Positions 8,676 through 16,153 of a stretch of 64,000 bases of DNA are shown piece after piece. This DNA is from DATKCJ01 sp035513275 (lineage in GTDB: Bacteria; Verrucomicrobiota; Verrucomicrobiia; Opitutales; Opitutaceae). Numbering within the stretch: position 1 is the stretch's first letter; each line of letters starts with the position of its first letter. The stretch spans positions 1 to 64,000 of the forward strand of contig DATKCJ010000300.1 in the NCBI GenBank assembly GCA_035513275.1, given 5' to 3'. The notes beneath the pieces were generated by a model. That model saw only the letters and a program-made list of their open reading frames with translations. It was not told the origin of the DNA and made no database searches. The position numbers and the translations under genes were made by a program.

Positions 8676-8694
8676 CGCCGTCCCGGACCTGAAT

Positions 8695-8723
8695 GGTAGG
8701 GCGTGAGCGCTGGGCGCGCCGCG
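8695..8723 (+). repeat. Dispersed GGTAGGGCG repeat, copy B
   Basis: GGTAGGGCGTGAGCGCTGGG followed by CGCGCCGCG, close to copy A at 5159-5190. It lies between the LanC-like gene and the antitoxin gene. Confidence 0.55.
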
Positions 8724-8762
8724 TCGCTGACCCGTACTCAGCGTATCGGCTTGCCCGGTTCT

Positions 8763-9056
8763 TCAGGCTGAAACCAGCTCGACCTTGAGTTTGTATCCGA
8801 CTGCGGCAGCAGTCTTGGAAAGCGTGTTCAACGTGACGGACGTGTTGCTTGCATCCAGCACACGGTCCAAGGCTGCGCGGCTCGTGCCGAGCCGCTGTGC
8901 AAGAGCTGACTTGGTGATGTGAAGGGTCGCCATCTTTTCCTTCAGCTTGAGGGCAAAGGCCTTCTTGGCGGCCGCGGCACTCGCCGATTCGAACATGCCT
9001 TCCTCCTTGAGGAAATCGTCGAGATTGCTTCCGAGATGTGGGTTTCTCTTGCTCAT
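8763..9056 (-). CDS. HigA-like XRE-family antitoxin
   Basis: A 97-residue protein with a helix-turn-helix at about residues 48-80 (ITKSALAQRLGTSRAALDRVLD), the XRE/Cro fold of HigA-type antitoxins. The C-terminal KLKVELVSA strand is common in this group. It is the second gene of a leftward pair: its ATG overlaps the end of the toxin gene by 4 bases (9053-9056), so the two are translationally coupled with toxin first, the HigBA order. It should neutralise the toxin and bind the promoter; the inverted repeat at 9422-9437 upstream of the toxin is the obvious operator. Confidence 0.87.
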   Translation of the reverse strand: MSKRNPHLGSNLDDFLKEEGMFESASAAAAKKAFALKLKEKMATLHITKSALAQRLGTSRAALDRVLDASNTSVTLNTLSKTAAAVGYKLKVELVSA

Positions 9057-9409
9057 GAGTTGTGGGCTTTGAGGAATTCAGCTTTGCGCTTCTTCGCCAG
9101 GTCGAGGTCGGCGGGCGGTGTCTTGCGGCTCTTTTTGATGAGTCCGTGCAGGAGAACGATGACCTCGTCGTTCACGAAGAAGATTACCCGTGCGATCCGA
9201 TCGGGCAGGCCGGTTCGGACCTCCCACAATCCGGAACCCAGCGGAGCCACCAACGGTTTGCCGGTGGGCCAGGCATACTGGACGGTGAGAAGGTCTGTTC
9301 CGATCAGCAATCGTTCCTCCTTGGGCAACGCCTTCAGCCACTCCCGGACAGGTTCGTTGCCTGCGGCCGTGGCGAAAAAGTGGCAGCGCAGAGGTCGCGC
9401 GGATTTCAA
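9053..9409 (-). CDS. RelE/HigB-superfamily toxin (phage Gp49-like)
   Basis: A 118-residue protein of the RelE/HigB superfamily, Gp49-like branch (PF05973 type): FFATAAGNEPVREWLKALPK near the start, GLWEVRTGLPDRIARVIFF in the middle, and VIVLLHGLIKKSRKTPPADL plus a basic AKKRKAEF helix at the end. Such toxins cleave mRNA at the ribosome. The start is taken as TTG at 9407-9409, which fits the family N-terminus; a CTG at 9419-9421 is the only other in-frame option before a stop. It is co-transcribed with the antitoxin through a 4-base overlap. The whole module lies between two direct copies of the LanC-gene tail. Confidence 0.86.
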   Translation of the reverse strand: MKSARPLRCHFFATAAGNEPVREWLKALPKEERLLIGTDLLTVQYAWPTGKPLVAPLGSGLWEVRTGLPDRIARVIFFVNDEVIVLLHGLIKKSRKTPPADLDLAKKRKAEFLKAHNS

Positions 9410-9421
9410 GGCGGTGAACAG

Positions 9422-9445
9422 GTATCAAAAAAGATACGTTGTCAA
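9422..9445 (-). promoter_or_regulatory. Promoter and operator of the HigBA-type module
   Basis: On the minus strand a perfect -35 hexamer TTGACA (9440-9445) is followed two bases later by the inverted repeat GTATC-TTTTTT-GATAC (9422-9437). The palindrome fills the spacer and reaches the probable -10 region, about 12 bases from the TTG start of the toxin gene. Such placement suits autorepression by the XRE antitoxin. No convincing -10 hexamer at 17-bp spacing is visible. Confidence 0.5.
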
Positions 9446-9484
9446 GCATTGGCCGCAAAGAGACACAAAGACGGAAACTCCGCT

Positions 9485-9571
9485 TACGGCGCGTCCGGCG
9501 TCGGTCACTTTCTGTTGCGCGTCACCGCGGACCGCCCGCCGCCAATGCCATTGATGTAGGCCGGCGCATTC
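9485..9571 (+). repeat. 87-bp direct repeat, copy 2 (orphan LanC-gene tail)
   Basis: Encodes the same C-terminal residues as the intact gene (YGASGVGHFLLRV to PPPMPLM and the stop) but has no gene in front of it. Four substitutions separate it from 8589-8675, mostly silent. It borders the right side of the toxin-antitoxin segment. Confidence 0.92.
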
Positions 9572-9800
9572 GACCGCCCGCGGCCTGCGAATCTGTCAAG
9601 AGTCAACCATGACCCTTTCCGGGGATCCGCCGTTTGTCCATCCGGCCGCATCATGATCCCATCCGCCGCATGACCCTATTCAGCCGACCCATCCGACCCC
9701 TCGACGAATGGTCCGATGCGGAATGGAATTGGGCGCTTCGGATGCAACACTTGGTTTGCGCTCCAACGCTTCTCGTTCTTCAATCGTCGGACACACTGTC

Positions 9801-11060
9801 GTGAAACCCCTAACGATTTTGTTGTTTGCACTTTCCCTGGCAGGAAACGCGACCCTCGGATATTTCTACTTCCTCGCGCTCAAGGACGACCTGAAGACTG
9901 TAGAATCGTCGGCGCCTTCCGCTGCCGGAGCGTCGGCGCTAGAGGAACGCACCGGACGCGGAGCGCCGAGTCCGGATGCGACAAAACCGGCCGAAGGCTC
10001 TGCCACCCTTTCCCCCGCGACATGGCAGTCGATCAACCCGGGCGACGATCTGGCAGCCATGGTAGCGAATCTCCGAGCCGCGGGATTTCCTCCGAAGGTC
10101 ATCCGCACAATGGTCGAGCAGATGGTTCAGGACAGATTTGACAAGCGCTACGCTGCGGTCGCGCCCCCGTATTGGAAGCGATGGTCTCCGACGCAGGAGC
10201 AGGTCGCCGCTCGGCAGCGGCTCGACGAGGAGCGATCGAAAATAGTCGAGAATCTTTTGGGCGACGATACGCGCCCCTCGGTCAACCTCGGCACGGCGGA
10301 TCGCGAGGCGCGCTACGGCAGCCTGCCGGACGAGAAGATCGATGCGATCGCACAGATCGAGCGCGACTACGAGCAGGTCGGACGTGAAGCCAGGGCCGGC
10401 AGAGCAAAGAACATGATGGACAGGATGAACGAGACTCGGGAGCAGCAGGCCCTTATGGAGCAGCAGGGCTTCGCAGACCTCGCGACGGTTCTCACTCCGG
10501 AGGAACTCGACGAATTCAAACTGCGCAACTCGAGCACTGCCTCGAGAACGATGAACCGCCTTCAATCCATCGATGTGACCGAGGCTGAATACGAGGCATT
10601 GTATCGCGAGCAGCAGTCCTACGACGAGTCCACCGCAAACTTGAAGATGGTCGGCGAAATTGATGCCGAGACCTGGGCGAAGCAAAACGCTGCGACGGAC
10701 GCTTTTAACGACCAGGTGAAGGCCGTCCTGAACGACGACCGTTTCTACCAGTATCTCGAGGCGTCGGATTTCCGCTACGCCCATCTGTCGAAAACGCTCA
10801 AGGCCTTCCCGTCGGTTACGCCAGACGCAACGTACCAGTTGCTCAAACTTCAGCAGGAGACGCAAATTGCGGTGTCCCGGCTGTATGAGAACAAGGCGAT
10901 CCCGCAGGCACAGCGCGACGCGCAGAGGGTTGAGCTTCTGACGGCCGCGTCGGGCAAACTCGACACACTCCTCGGACGGGAAACTGCCGCCGCGTTCAAA
11001 AAGGAAGGTCCCGGTCGGATGTTCGTCATCACTCCTCCTGCCGGCTCAGGCGGCGACTGA
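9801..11060 (+). CDS. Membrane-anchored or exported protein of unknown function
   Basis: A 419-residue protein starting at GTG 9801 (VKPLTILLFALSLAGNATLGYFYFLAL), which gives one N-terminal membrane anchor; the frame is open upstream to 9708 but that part lacks protein-like composition. The remainder is highly charged and mainly helical, with AMVANLRAAGFPPKVIRTMV near residue 75 and LTPEELDEFKLRNS near residue 235. This arrangement is seen in uncharacterised Verrucomicrobiota proteins, and I cannot assign a function. Inverted CATGACCC/GGGTCATG short repeats flank it on both sides (9608-9680 and 11099-11112). Confidence 0.65.
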   Translation: MKPLTILLFALSLAGNATLGYFYFLALKDDLKTVESSAPSAAGASALEERTGRGAPSPDATKPAEGSATLSPATWQSINPGDDLAAMVANLRAAGFPPKVIRTMVEQMVQDRFDKRYAAVAPPYWKRWSPTQEQVAARQRLDEERSKIVENLLGDDTRPSVNLGTADREARYGSLPDEKIDAIAQIERDYEQVGREARAGRAKNMMDRMNETREQQALMEQQGFADLATVLTPEELDEFKLRNSSTASRTMNRLQSIDVTEAEYEALYREQQSYDESTANLKMVGEIDAETWAKQNAATDAFNDQVKAVLNDDRFYQYLEASDFRYAHLSKTLKAFPSVTPDATYQLLKLQQETQIAVSRLYENKAIPQAQRDAQRVELLTAASGKLDTLLGRETAAAFKKEGPGRMFVITPPAGSGGD

Positions 11061-11098
11061 GTGCCGCCGAAAGCGAAGTGTCCCAGATCCGGAAGGTT

Positions 11099-11145
11099 CG
11101 GATGGGGTCATGAAGGTTCGGATCGGGTCAAGGTTCGGAAGGTTG
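11099..11145 (+). repeat. Short tandem GGTTCGGATSGGGTCA repeats
   Basis: AAGGTTCGGATGGGGTCATG and AAGGTTCGGATCGGGTCA are adjacent, then AAGGTTCGGAAGG. The first, inverted, matches CATGATCCCATCCG at 9652-9665 on the other side of the preceding gene (13 of 14 bases). Confidence 0.5.
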
Positions 11146-11215
11146 CTCCTTGGTCTCTAGCCAGGGTAAAGTCGTCCAGATTTCGCATGCCCTTTTGGAT
11201 GCGAACCAGTTTGCG

Positions 11216-11803
11216 ATGAAAGTGAAATTACTCTTCCTGGCGGTCCTAGCGTTTTCCCCATGTTTGGTCACGGCCAACGTGATTCGCGTCGGAATGTCCG
11301 AATCGGAATTGATGCAGCGTTGGGGAAAGGCTGACAGCGCACTCACTGCCCGCGGCAAGACGGTTTATTATTGGAGCGGATTGGATGTGACGGTGGTGGA
11401 CGGGAAGGTGGAAAGCTTTCGATTCACCGATGCATCCAGGAAGCGCGCGCAGGAGGCGGAGAGGATAGCGCAAGCGAGAATCGCCAAGAGGAAAGCCGAT
11501 GAGGCGAAGAGAATCGCGGCCAGGACTCGGCGAAGTTCGGCTCAGTCGGAGGAGGCACAGCTGCGAGCGAAGATCGACAAAGGAAAGCCTTCGGCCGTGG
11601 AGCGGGAAAGGGTGATCAAAAGCATGGAAGACCGGATCAGAAGCAAAGAGGAATACCTTGCGAGGAATTATCGCCCCGGCGCCTGGACAGACAACAAGTT
11701 CGATTTCCACCTCACCGAAGATCAGTATCGGTTGGGAAAGCTCGAAATCGAGCGGATGAAAAAAGAGCTCGAGGCCTACAAGGCGAAACACCTGTCCGAA
11801 TAG
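11216..11803 (+). CDS. Exported protein, SmpA-like start and helical tail
   Basis: A 195-residue protein; ATG 11216 gives a typical signal peptide (MKVKLLFLAVLAFSPCLVTA). Residues about 25-70 contain IRVGMSESELMQRWGKAD and an 'YYWSGLDVTVVDGKVESF' strand pair, resembling the SmpA/BamE-like small outer-membrane fold, in which a helix starts after GMS. The rest is highly charged helix rich in Ala, Lys, Arg and Glu (residues 75-195). It may act at the envelope, but the exact role is unknown. The frame upstream to 11150 is open but encodes no signal sequence. Confidence 0.6.
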   Translation: MKVKLLFLAVLAFSPCLVTANVIRVGMSESELMQRWGKADSALTARGKTVYYWSGLDVTVVDGKVESFRFTDASRKRAQEAERIAQARIAKRKADEAKRIAARTRRSSAQSEEAQLRAKIDKGKPSAVERERVIKSMEDRIRSKEEYLARNYRPGAWTDNKFDFHLTEDQYRLGKLEIERMKKELEAYKAKHLSE

Positions 11804-11982
11804 AAACACTGGTACGGTTATCAGGCTCAGTTGCCACCAACAGCATCTTGGTCACATGCGTCTGGTCGCCCTCGAACTGGAACCGAACTGATTTGCCTGT
11901 GGGCCGCTGTCCGAAAATTCGGGACAAGCTGATCGTAAGTCCACAACCTCCGATTGCCCGGCGCTGCGATTCCTAACACTGA

Positions 11983-13317
11983 ATGTCTTCAAACGGCGAT
12001 AGCATGTCCCCGTCAAAATGGAAAAGTTTCCTCGTCCGATACAGCGAGGATTTGATCAAGGCGAAGAAGCTGCCGGTCCGCACCCCTTCGGTTGCCCGGA
12101 AGAGTGGATGGATGGGCTATCGTCCCGCTTCGGAGCGAGCCATCGCCGCCGCCGAAGCTCGTCTCGGCGTCAAGCTGCCGCCGTCGCTCAGGAATTTCTA
12201 TCGCGTCACCAACGGCTGGCGTGCGATTGGATTTTCAATCTACGGAATTCGATCGGTGGAGAAGGTCGCCTGGCTGAATGTCGCCGATCCCGTCATGCAC
12301 CGGATCGCATCCGAGGCAGAGGAACCAATCCCGGACGAACCCGCACACATGCGGGACTTTCACTTCGAGCAGGGCACGCGGGTGAAGCGCTCCCTCATGA
12401 TCTCGTCCGATGGCGATGCCGCCGTCCTGCTCCTCGATCCGGAAACGCGTGATCCCTCCGACGAATGGGCGGGCGGAATTTGGGCCGCGTGGCTTCCGGG
12501 TATGGAGTGGTGTGCGACCAGCTTCGCCGGGTTGATCAGGCATGAGAGGAAGCGTTTCCTCCAATTGCGTGACAACAAGCCAATCGACTACGGCCTGACC
12601 CCGGCGCAGGCGAAAAAGAAACTCGGAGCTGCAAACCGCCAGGACCAGATGCTCGGCGTGATGGCCTTGCAGGGGACAAACGATCCTCGGAACGCGGAAG
12701 ACCTTTTGAGCACCTACCTCGATGAAAGTGCCGAGGGGGTCGTGCGAGAGATGGCAATTGAGGCAGCCTGCACATTGAAGAGCCGGCAGGCCTACGAGCA
12801 GGCGATTCGCGACCTCCCGCAATCGGTTGCGGCGAGTGAAGCCGGCGAGACGATAGACGAGGGCGGCGATGGGGTGAGGCCCTACGCCTTGTTCGGTGCC
12901 ATTCTCGCTTACGGAGAGGATCCGGCATCTGTCTTCGCGCAATGGCTCGACGCGCCCTCGGAGCGGTTGCGACGGTTCACCCTCGCGAGTCTGGGCCATT
13001 GCAGGAGAAGCGCACTGGCACGTGAGATTCTGATTGATCGCCTGCGGCATCCGGATCCGACGGAGCGCGAGACGGCCGCCTACGCACTTACCCAATTTAT
13101 GGACAAGAAGACGGTGCCCGCATTGACCGAGGCGCTCAGCGACGAAGTTGCTAAAGTGCGAAGCATGGCGCTCCAAGGTTTGCTGCATCTGAACGCGACT
13201 GCGGCCGTGCCCGCCATCGAAGCTCTCGCGCGGACGGAGGAAGATGCCCACGTCCGGGAGAAGATCGCATTCGTGCTGCCAGCGCTGAAGTCGCCGCTGA
13301 GCCGGTCGCAACGTTGA
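11983..13317 (+). CDS. SMI1/KNR4 domain protein with HEAT repeats
   Basis: A 444-residue soluble protein with two parts. Residues about 40-190 match the SMI1/KNR4 (SUKH) fold: ASERAIAAAEARLGVKLPPSLRNFYRVTNGW, then an acidic strand region and 'GMEWCATSFAGLI'. SUKH proteins are common immunity proteins of polymorphic toxins. Residues about 320-440 are HEAT-like repeats (RHPDPTERETAAYALTQFMD, TVPALTEALSDEVAKVRSMA, AVPAIEALARTEEDAHVRE). A second in-frame ATG at 12004 is an alternative start. No toxin gene is next to it, so an immunity role is only a possibility; a general protein-binding scaffold is equally likely. Confidence 0.75.
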   Translation: MSSNGDSMSPSKWKSFLVRYSEDLIKAKKLPVRTPSVARKSGWMGYRPASERAIAAAEARLGVKLPPSLRNFYRVTNGWRAIGFSIYGIRSVEKVAWLNVADPVMHRIASEAEEPIPDEPAHMRDFHFEQGTRVKRSLMISSDGDAAVLLLDPETRDPSDEWAGGIWAAWLPGMEWCATSFAGLIRHERKRFLQLRDNKPIDYGLTPAQAKKKLGAANRQDQMLGVMALQGTNDPRNAEDLLSTYLDESAEGVVREMAIEAACTLKSRQAYEQAIRDLPQSVAASEAGETIDEGGDGVRPYALFGAILAYGEDPASVFAQWLDAPSERLRRFTLASLGHCRRSALAREILIDRLRHPDPTERETAAYALTQFMDKKTVPALTEALSDEVAKVRSMALQGLLHLNATAAVPAIEALARTEEDAHVREKIAFVLPALKSPLSRSQR

Positions 13318-13452
13318 GCCAGGGCGCTGCGGCGCTTCACTCCAGGTTGGGTGAGATTGCCGTCACCCTTTGAAAATCCCGTTGTGCCACTCGAGGAATT
13401 CACGGGCGTGGGAGGTCCAGCCAGACGACTCGATACACCAGCATCAAGGGAA

Positions 13453-13593
13453 TCAGAACAAGAAGACCAGGCGGACTTCGTCGGTGAGCAGCGGGAGGGT
13501 CAGGGCGGCGATCAACCCGACGCCAACCAGAAGAAGAATCCAACGAATGAAGTATGGAAACCGGGTCAGCGTGCGCGGCGGCGAGAGGCTCAT
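13453..13593 (-). CDS. Possible small membrane protein, perhaps frameshifted
   Basis: A 46-residue frame with a 20-residue hydrophobic helix (RWILLLVGVGLIAALTLPLL) preceded by a basic segment. Straight after its stop, the neighbouring frame (to 13400) continues with LLVLIPLMLVYRVVWLDLPR, a second membrane-like segment. A single indel would join them into a two-helix protein of about 65 residues, so this may be a broken gene. No ribosome-binding site is visible. It follows the TIR-like gene on the same strand after 155 bases. Confidence 0.35.
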   Translation of the reverse strand: MSLSPPRTLTRFPYFIRWILLLVGVGLIAALTLPLLTDEVRLVFLF

Positions 13594-13748
13594 TGGTGAA
13601 ATACGAGTATGGTGTCCCTCGGAGCCCAAGCGAGGGCGATTTGCTCCAGGCTCCGATCGATGAAGTGGATGCCGACCGATGGGGCCCAGCCACAGTAGCA
13701 TAGAGGTCGGCGCGTTCGGAAACGGCTGTGGTCGGCGAAGCGAACCGG

Positions 13749-14357
13749 TCAGATCAGGCGCATCTCTTCCATTGCGGCCCACCCTGTTGCAACGAGTTCT
13801 CCGTAGACCCGCGTGCTGAAGAGGTCGCGGGTTCCGTGCCTTCTCTTCAATGCGGGCACAAAGGCCATCATGTGCCGATGGAGTCGCATGACATCCTCGG
13901 TTGATGGGTTCCCGCCTGGGCGCTCGAGAACATCGAGGATCGCGTTGATGGCGCCGCGCGCCGTGCCGTTGTGAATCTTGGGATCGATACCGCCGACATC
14001 GCTCAGATGTCTGTGAAGACGGTGAGGCTTTCTCTCGAGGATCAGGAAGTCATGCTCGCCGGACTGCTCTTTGATCGCACAGGCGAGTCCAAGCTCGAAC
14101 GGCATGTTAAAGCGGACCGGAATACCCACTGCACTCAAGTCGTGGATCGAGACGCGACACGATTTCAACAGACTGAAGATTCGGCGCAAGCGGCCCTCTC
14201 CGACTTCGGGCACTTGAAAGGTCAGACGCGGCACGCGGCCTACGGCCACAAGTGCCGCAGTCAACACGACGAGCAGGTGCTCGTAGGAACGGTTGTACGG
14301 AACATTGAGGAAGACCTGTGCCGGGTCGACCAAGGGCGGCCTACGCCTAGCGGCCAT
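13749..14357 (-). CDS. Predicted TIR/deoxyribosyltransferase-superfamily nucleotide-processing protein
   Basis: A 202-residue protein with a flavodoxin-like order: strand VFLNVPYNRSYEHLL (15-29), EGRLRRIFSLLKSCRVSIHDLS (54-75), RFNMPFELG (82-90) and a closing FLILERK strand (104-110) with LSDVGGIDPKIHN (119-130). The CRxxIHDLS...FNMPFELG signature belongs to a bacterial family related to TIR and nucleoside 2-deoxyribosyltransferase folds; Glu88 sits where these enzymes carry the catalytic Glu. Such domains often act as NAD- or nucleotide-cleaving effectors in antiviral and other conflict systems. The start ATG 14357 overlaps the stop of the 68-residue gene by 11 bases, indicating an operon. 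The activity is inferred, not shown. Confidence 0.62.
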   Translation of the reverse strand: MAARRRPPLVDPAQVFLNVPYNRSYEHLLVVLTAALVAVGRVPRLTFQVPEVGEGRLRRIFSLLKSCRVSIHDLSAVGIPVRFNMPFELGLACAIKEQSGEHDFLILERKPHRLHRHLSDVGGIDPKIHNGTARGAINAILDVLERPGGNPSTEDVMRLHRHMMAFVPALKRRHGTRDLFSTRVYGELVATGWAAMEEMRLI

Positions 14358-14553
14358 GGGCGCTTGCCTTGCCCAAATGCTTGGAAACAAGTTCCCTCAC
14401 CCGCGCATAATCCGAGTTCTTCAGATTGTAGGCGTCCAGCACGGACCTGAGCTTTGCCGGCTTGGCGCTGTGTTTGAAAGCGCCATGCGCTCCCGCGGCT
14501 TTTCGGCCGTTGGCACGTCCAACTTTCTGCGACTTTTCTTGCATGGCAGACAT
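14347..14553 (-). CDS. Small basic protein upstream of the TIR-like gene
   Basis: A 68-residue, Lys/Arg/Ala-rich soluble protein. The first 35 residues look disordered and basic (SQKVGRANGRKAAGAHGAFK), and residues about 35-62 (LRSVLDAYNLKNSDYARVRELVSKHLG) look like two helices. It precedes and overlaps the TIR/NDT-like gene by 11 bases on the same strand, so the two are probably made together. The size and position would suit an antitoxin, inhibitor or nucleic-acid-binding partner, but I recognise no family. Confidence 0.5.
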   Translation of the reverse strand: MSAMQEKSQKVGRANGRKAAGAHGAFKHSAKPAKLRSVLDAYNLKNSDYARVRELVSKHLGKASAHGR

Positions 14554-14965
14554 TCGTTGCGGTTTGAGGTGCAGCTAGAATAACGGTCATTAGGTCCGGT
14601 CTTTCAAGCATCAACAGCCATTGCCATCGGGACTTTAAGGTGAGGGTTTGTGCTGCGCGCTGAGCGGTCGCGGAGACTGTCTTGGTGTTGGGGTCGTCGC
14701 GGCGCAGCTGCAGACTGCATGGAAGTTGGCCGCCGTGTCCGGAGCATGTGCGCGAAGATCGACGCCTGATCCATTCGTTAGGCGATCTCTTGGTGTAGGA
14801 GTTTCCTGAGTTGATTTGGGTTGGACCGAGTTCACTGAGAAAACCGACTCGGTGACCTCTGTGAGTCCTCATTGTCCTCTGTGACTTCAACTCGGCTTCC
14901 GTCGTTCACACGGAAATCAATCGACAACGAAACGAGAGAGGAAGAGTTGCCGGCCTGGTCTTGAC
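14554..14965. other. Gene-free stretch
   Basis: Lies between the start of the 68-residue gene and the end of the DUF748 gene, so it should hold the promoter of the TIR-like pair at its left end. I see no clear -35/-10 pair. The right end holds a dispersed repeat (14846-14915). No coding region is supported. Confidence 0.6.
14846..14915 (+). repeat. Dispersed CTCTGTGAGTCCTCA repeat, copy 1
   Basis: GACTCGGTGACCTCTGTGAG, then TCCTC..GTCCTCTGTGAC and CCGTCGTTCACAC. Near-identical to 18648-18715 and partly matched at 16386-16450. All three are intergenic. Confidence 0.75.
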
Positions 14966-16153
14966 TCAGGGCTTCATTTCCGCAGCCGCGTCGGCGCGGC
15001 TCTTCTCGCGCGATTCCTCTAGTGGAGCGACCTCGCCGGTCGGCTCGACCGCTTCCGGGTCGACCGAGTTTTCGACCGTGGGGTCGAAGGCCTGGACGAA
15101 GCCGTGTCGAAACACGTTCCCGATTGTGGTGAGCACGCTGACCTTCGCGTCACCGAACCGGCCCTCGAACGGAATGCGCGTGGCGAGTTGGTCTCGCGGC
15201 TTGTTCTTCACGATTTCCGTCATGAATGAGACAACCGTCTCCCAGATCCGGCGTCCGATGCTTTCCTCCTCGTGCGGCAGGCTCGCGAAGTCGAGGTCCT
15301 CGAAGAAGGGCTTCACGTAGCCGCGAAAGCCGCCGTCGTTCGCCGCCATTTCGCCGGCGAGGCGAAATGTCCCGCGGCTTACGTCGACGTTCGCGTAGGC
15401 TCTCAGAGTCTCGTTCAAAGCCGGGAGGTGAACCGCGTCGAGCTTCAGCCGGAGGTGAAAGTGCGGTTCCTGTGCCAGCGGCTCGGCATCGAGCTCAATC
15501 TCCAGCCGGCCATCCCCGACACTGTCGCCGACGGCGCGGATCGACGCAGGAAACTCATCGCCGTCCTCCCCGCTGCGCCGGTTTCTCAGGCCGGTCCCGA
15601 CCAGGTGCATCCGGGTGATGAACAGATCGACCATCGGTTCCCGCTTCGTGTTGATGTAGCGCAACAGGCCGTCTGTGATCTCGAGGTGCGTGATGTCGAT
15701 GGGGAACAGCGCCTCGATCACATCCTGCCAGCGCCCGTCGAGGTCGGTCTGGCTCTGCTCCGCGTCGGGCCCGGCGACAAAGGTGAGCTGCCCGACGGCG
15801 ATCCGGACGCGGCTGACGAACCTGCCGCGCAGCAGTTCGCCCCACGCGAGGGAGAAGTCGATTTCGCGCGCCCAGATGAACGGCTCCTTCAGCCGTCCGT
15901 TTTGTTTCATGATCTCGAAACCGTGCATGGAGTAGCCACCGCGCCATAGGTGCACGTCGACATCCTGCACGCGGCCGGTGTAACCCTCGATCTTCTGCAG
16001 CCGGTGATTCACCGCGCTTGTCAGCACAATCGGAAGCGCGATGCGCGCGGCCAGCAGAAGGCCGGCGACGATTGCGATCGTCACGACCACCCACCGCGGC
16101 CAGCGGCGGACGAGGTGAACGCAACTTTGCAGCCATGCCTTCAGAGTCGGCAT
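14966..16153 (-). CDS. DUF748/AsmA-like envelope protein
   Basis: A 395-residue protein anchored by one N-terminal membrane helix (WVVVTIAIVAGLLLAARIAL, about 21-40) followed by a periplasmic beta-rich part. The pattern VLTSAVNHRLQKIEGYTGRV, 'HLWRGGYSMHGFEI' and 'SLAWGELLRGRFVSRV' is typical of DUF748 proteins, relatives of AsmA/TamB that bridge the envelope and are linked to lipid or outer-membrane protein traffic. The C-terminal 40 residues are Glu/Ala-rich and probably disordered. It is monocistronic with repeat-bearing spacers on both sides. The family call is good; the specific role is unknown. Confidence 0.8.
   Translation of the reverse strand: MPTLKAWLQSCVHLVRRWPRWVVVTIAIVAGLLLAARIALPIVLTSAVNHRLQKIEGYTGRVQDVDVHLWRGGYSMHGFEIMKQNGRLKEPFIWAREIDFSLAWGELLRGRFVSRVRIAVGQLTFVAGPDAEQSQTDLDGRWQDVIEALFPIDITHLEITDGLLRYINTKREPMVDLFITRMHLVGTGLRNRRSGEDGDEFPASIRAVGDSVGDGRLEIELDAEPLAQEPHFHLRLKLDAVHLPALNETLRAYANVDVSRGTFRLAGEMAANDGGFRGYVKPFFEDLDFASLPHEEESIGRRIWETVVSFMTEIVKNKPRDQLATRIPFEGRFGDAKVSVLTTIGNVFRHGFVQAFDPTVENSVDPEAVEPTGEVAPLEESREKSRADAAAEMKP

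Larger units (their letters stand above)
9410..9800. other. Gene-free stretch with repeats
   Basis: Contains the toxin promoter (9422-9445), a GCCGCAAAGAGACACAAAGA element at 9452-9471 related to the hairpin arm at 44904, the second copy of the LanC-gene tail (9485-9571), and CATGACCC-type short repeats at 9608, 9652 and 9669. No coding region is supported here. Confidence 0.7.
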
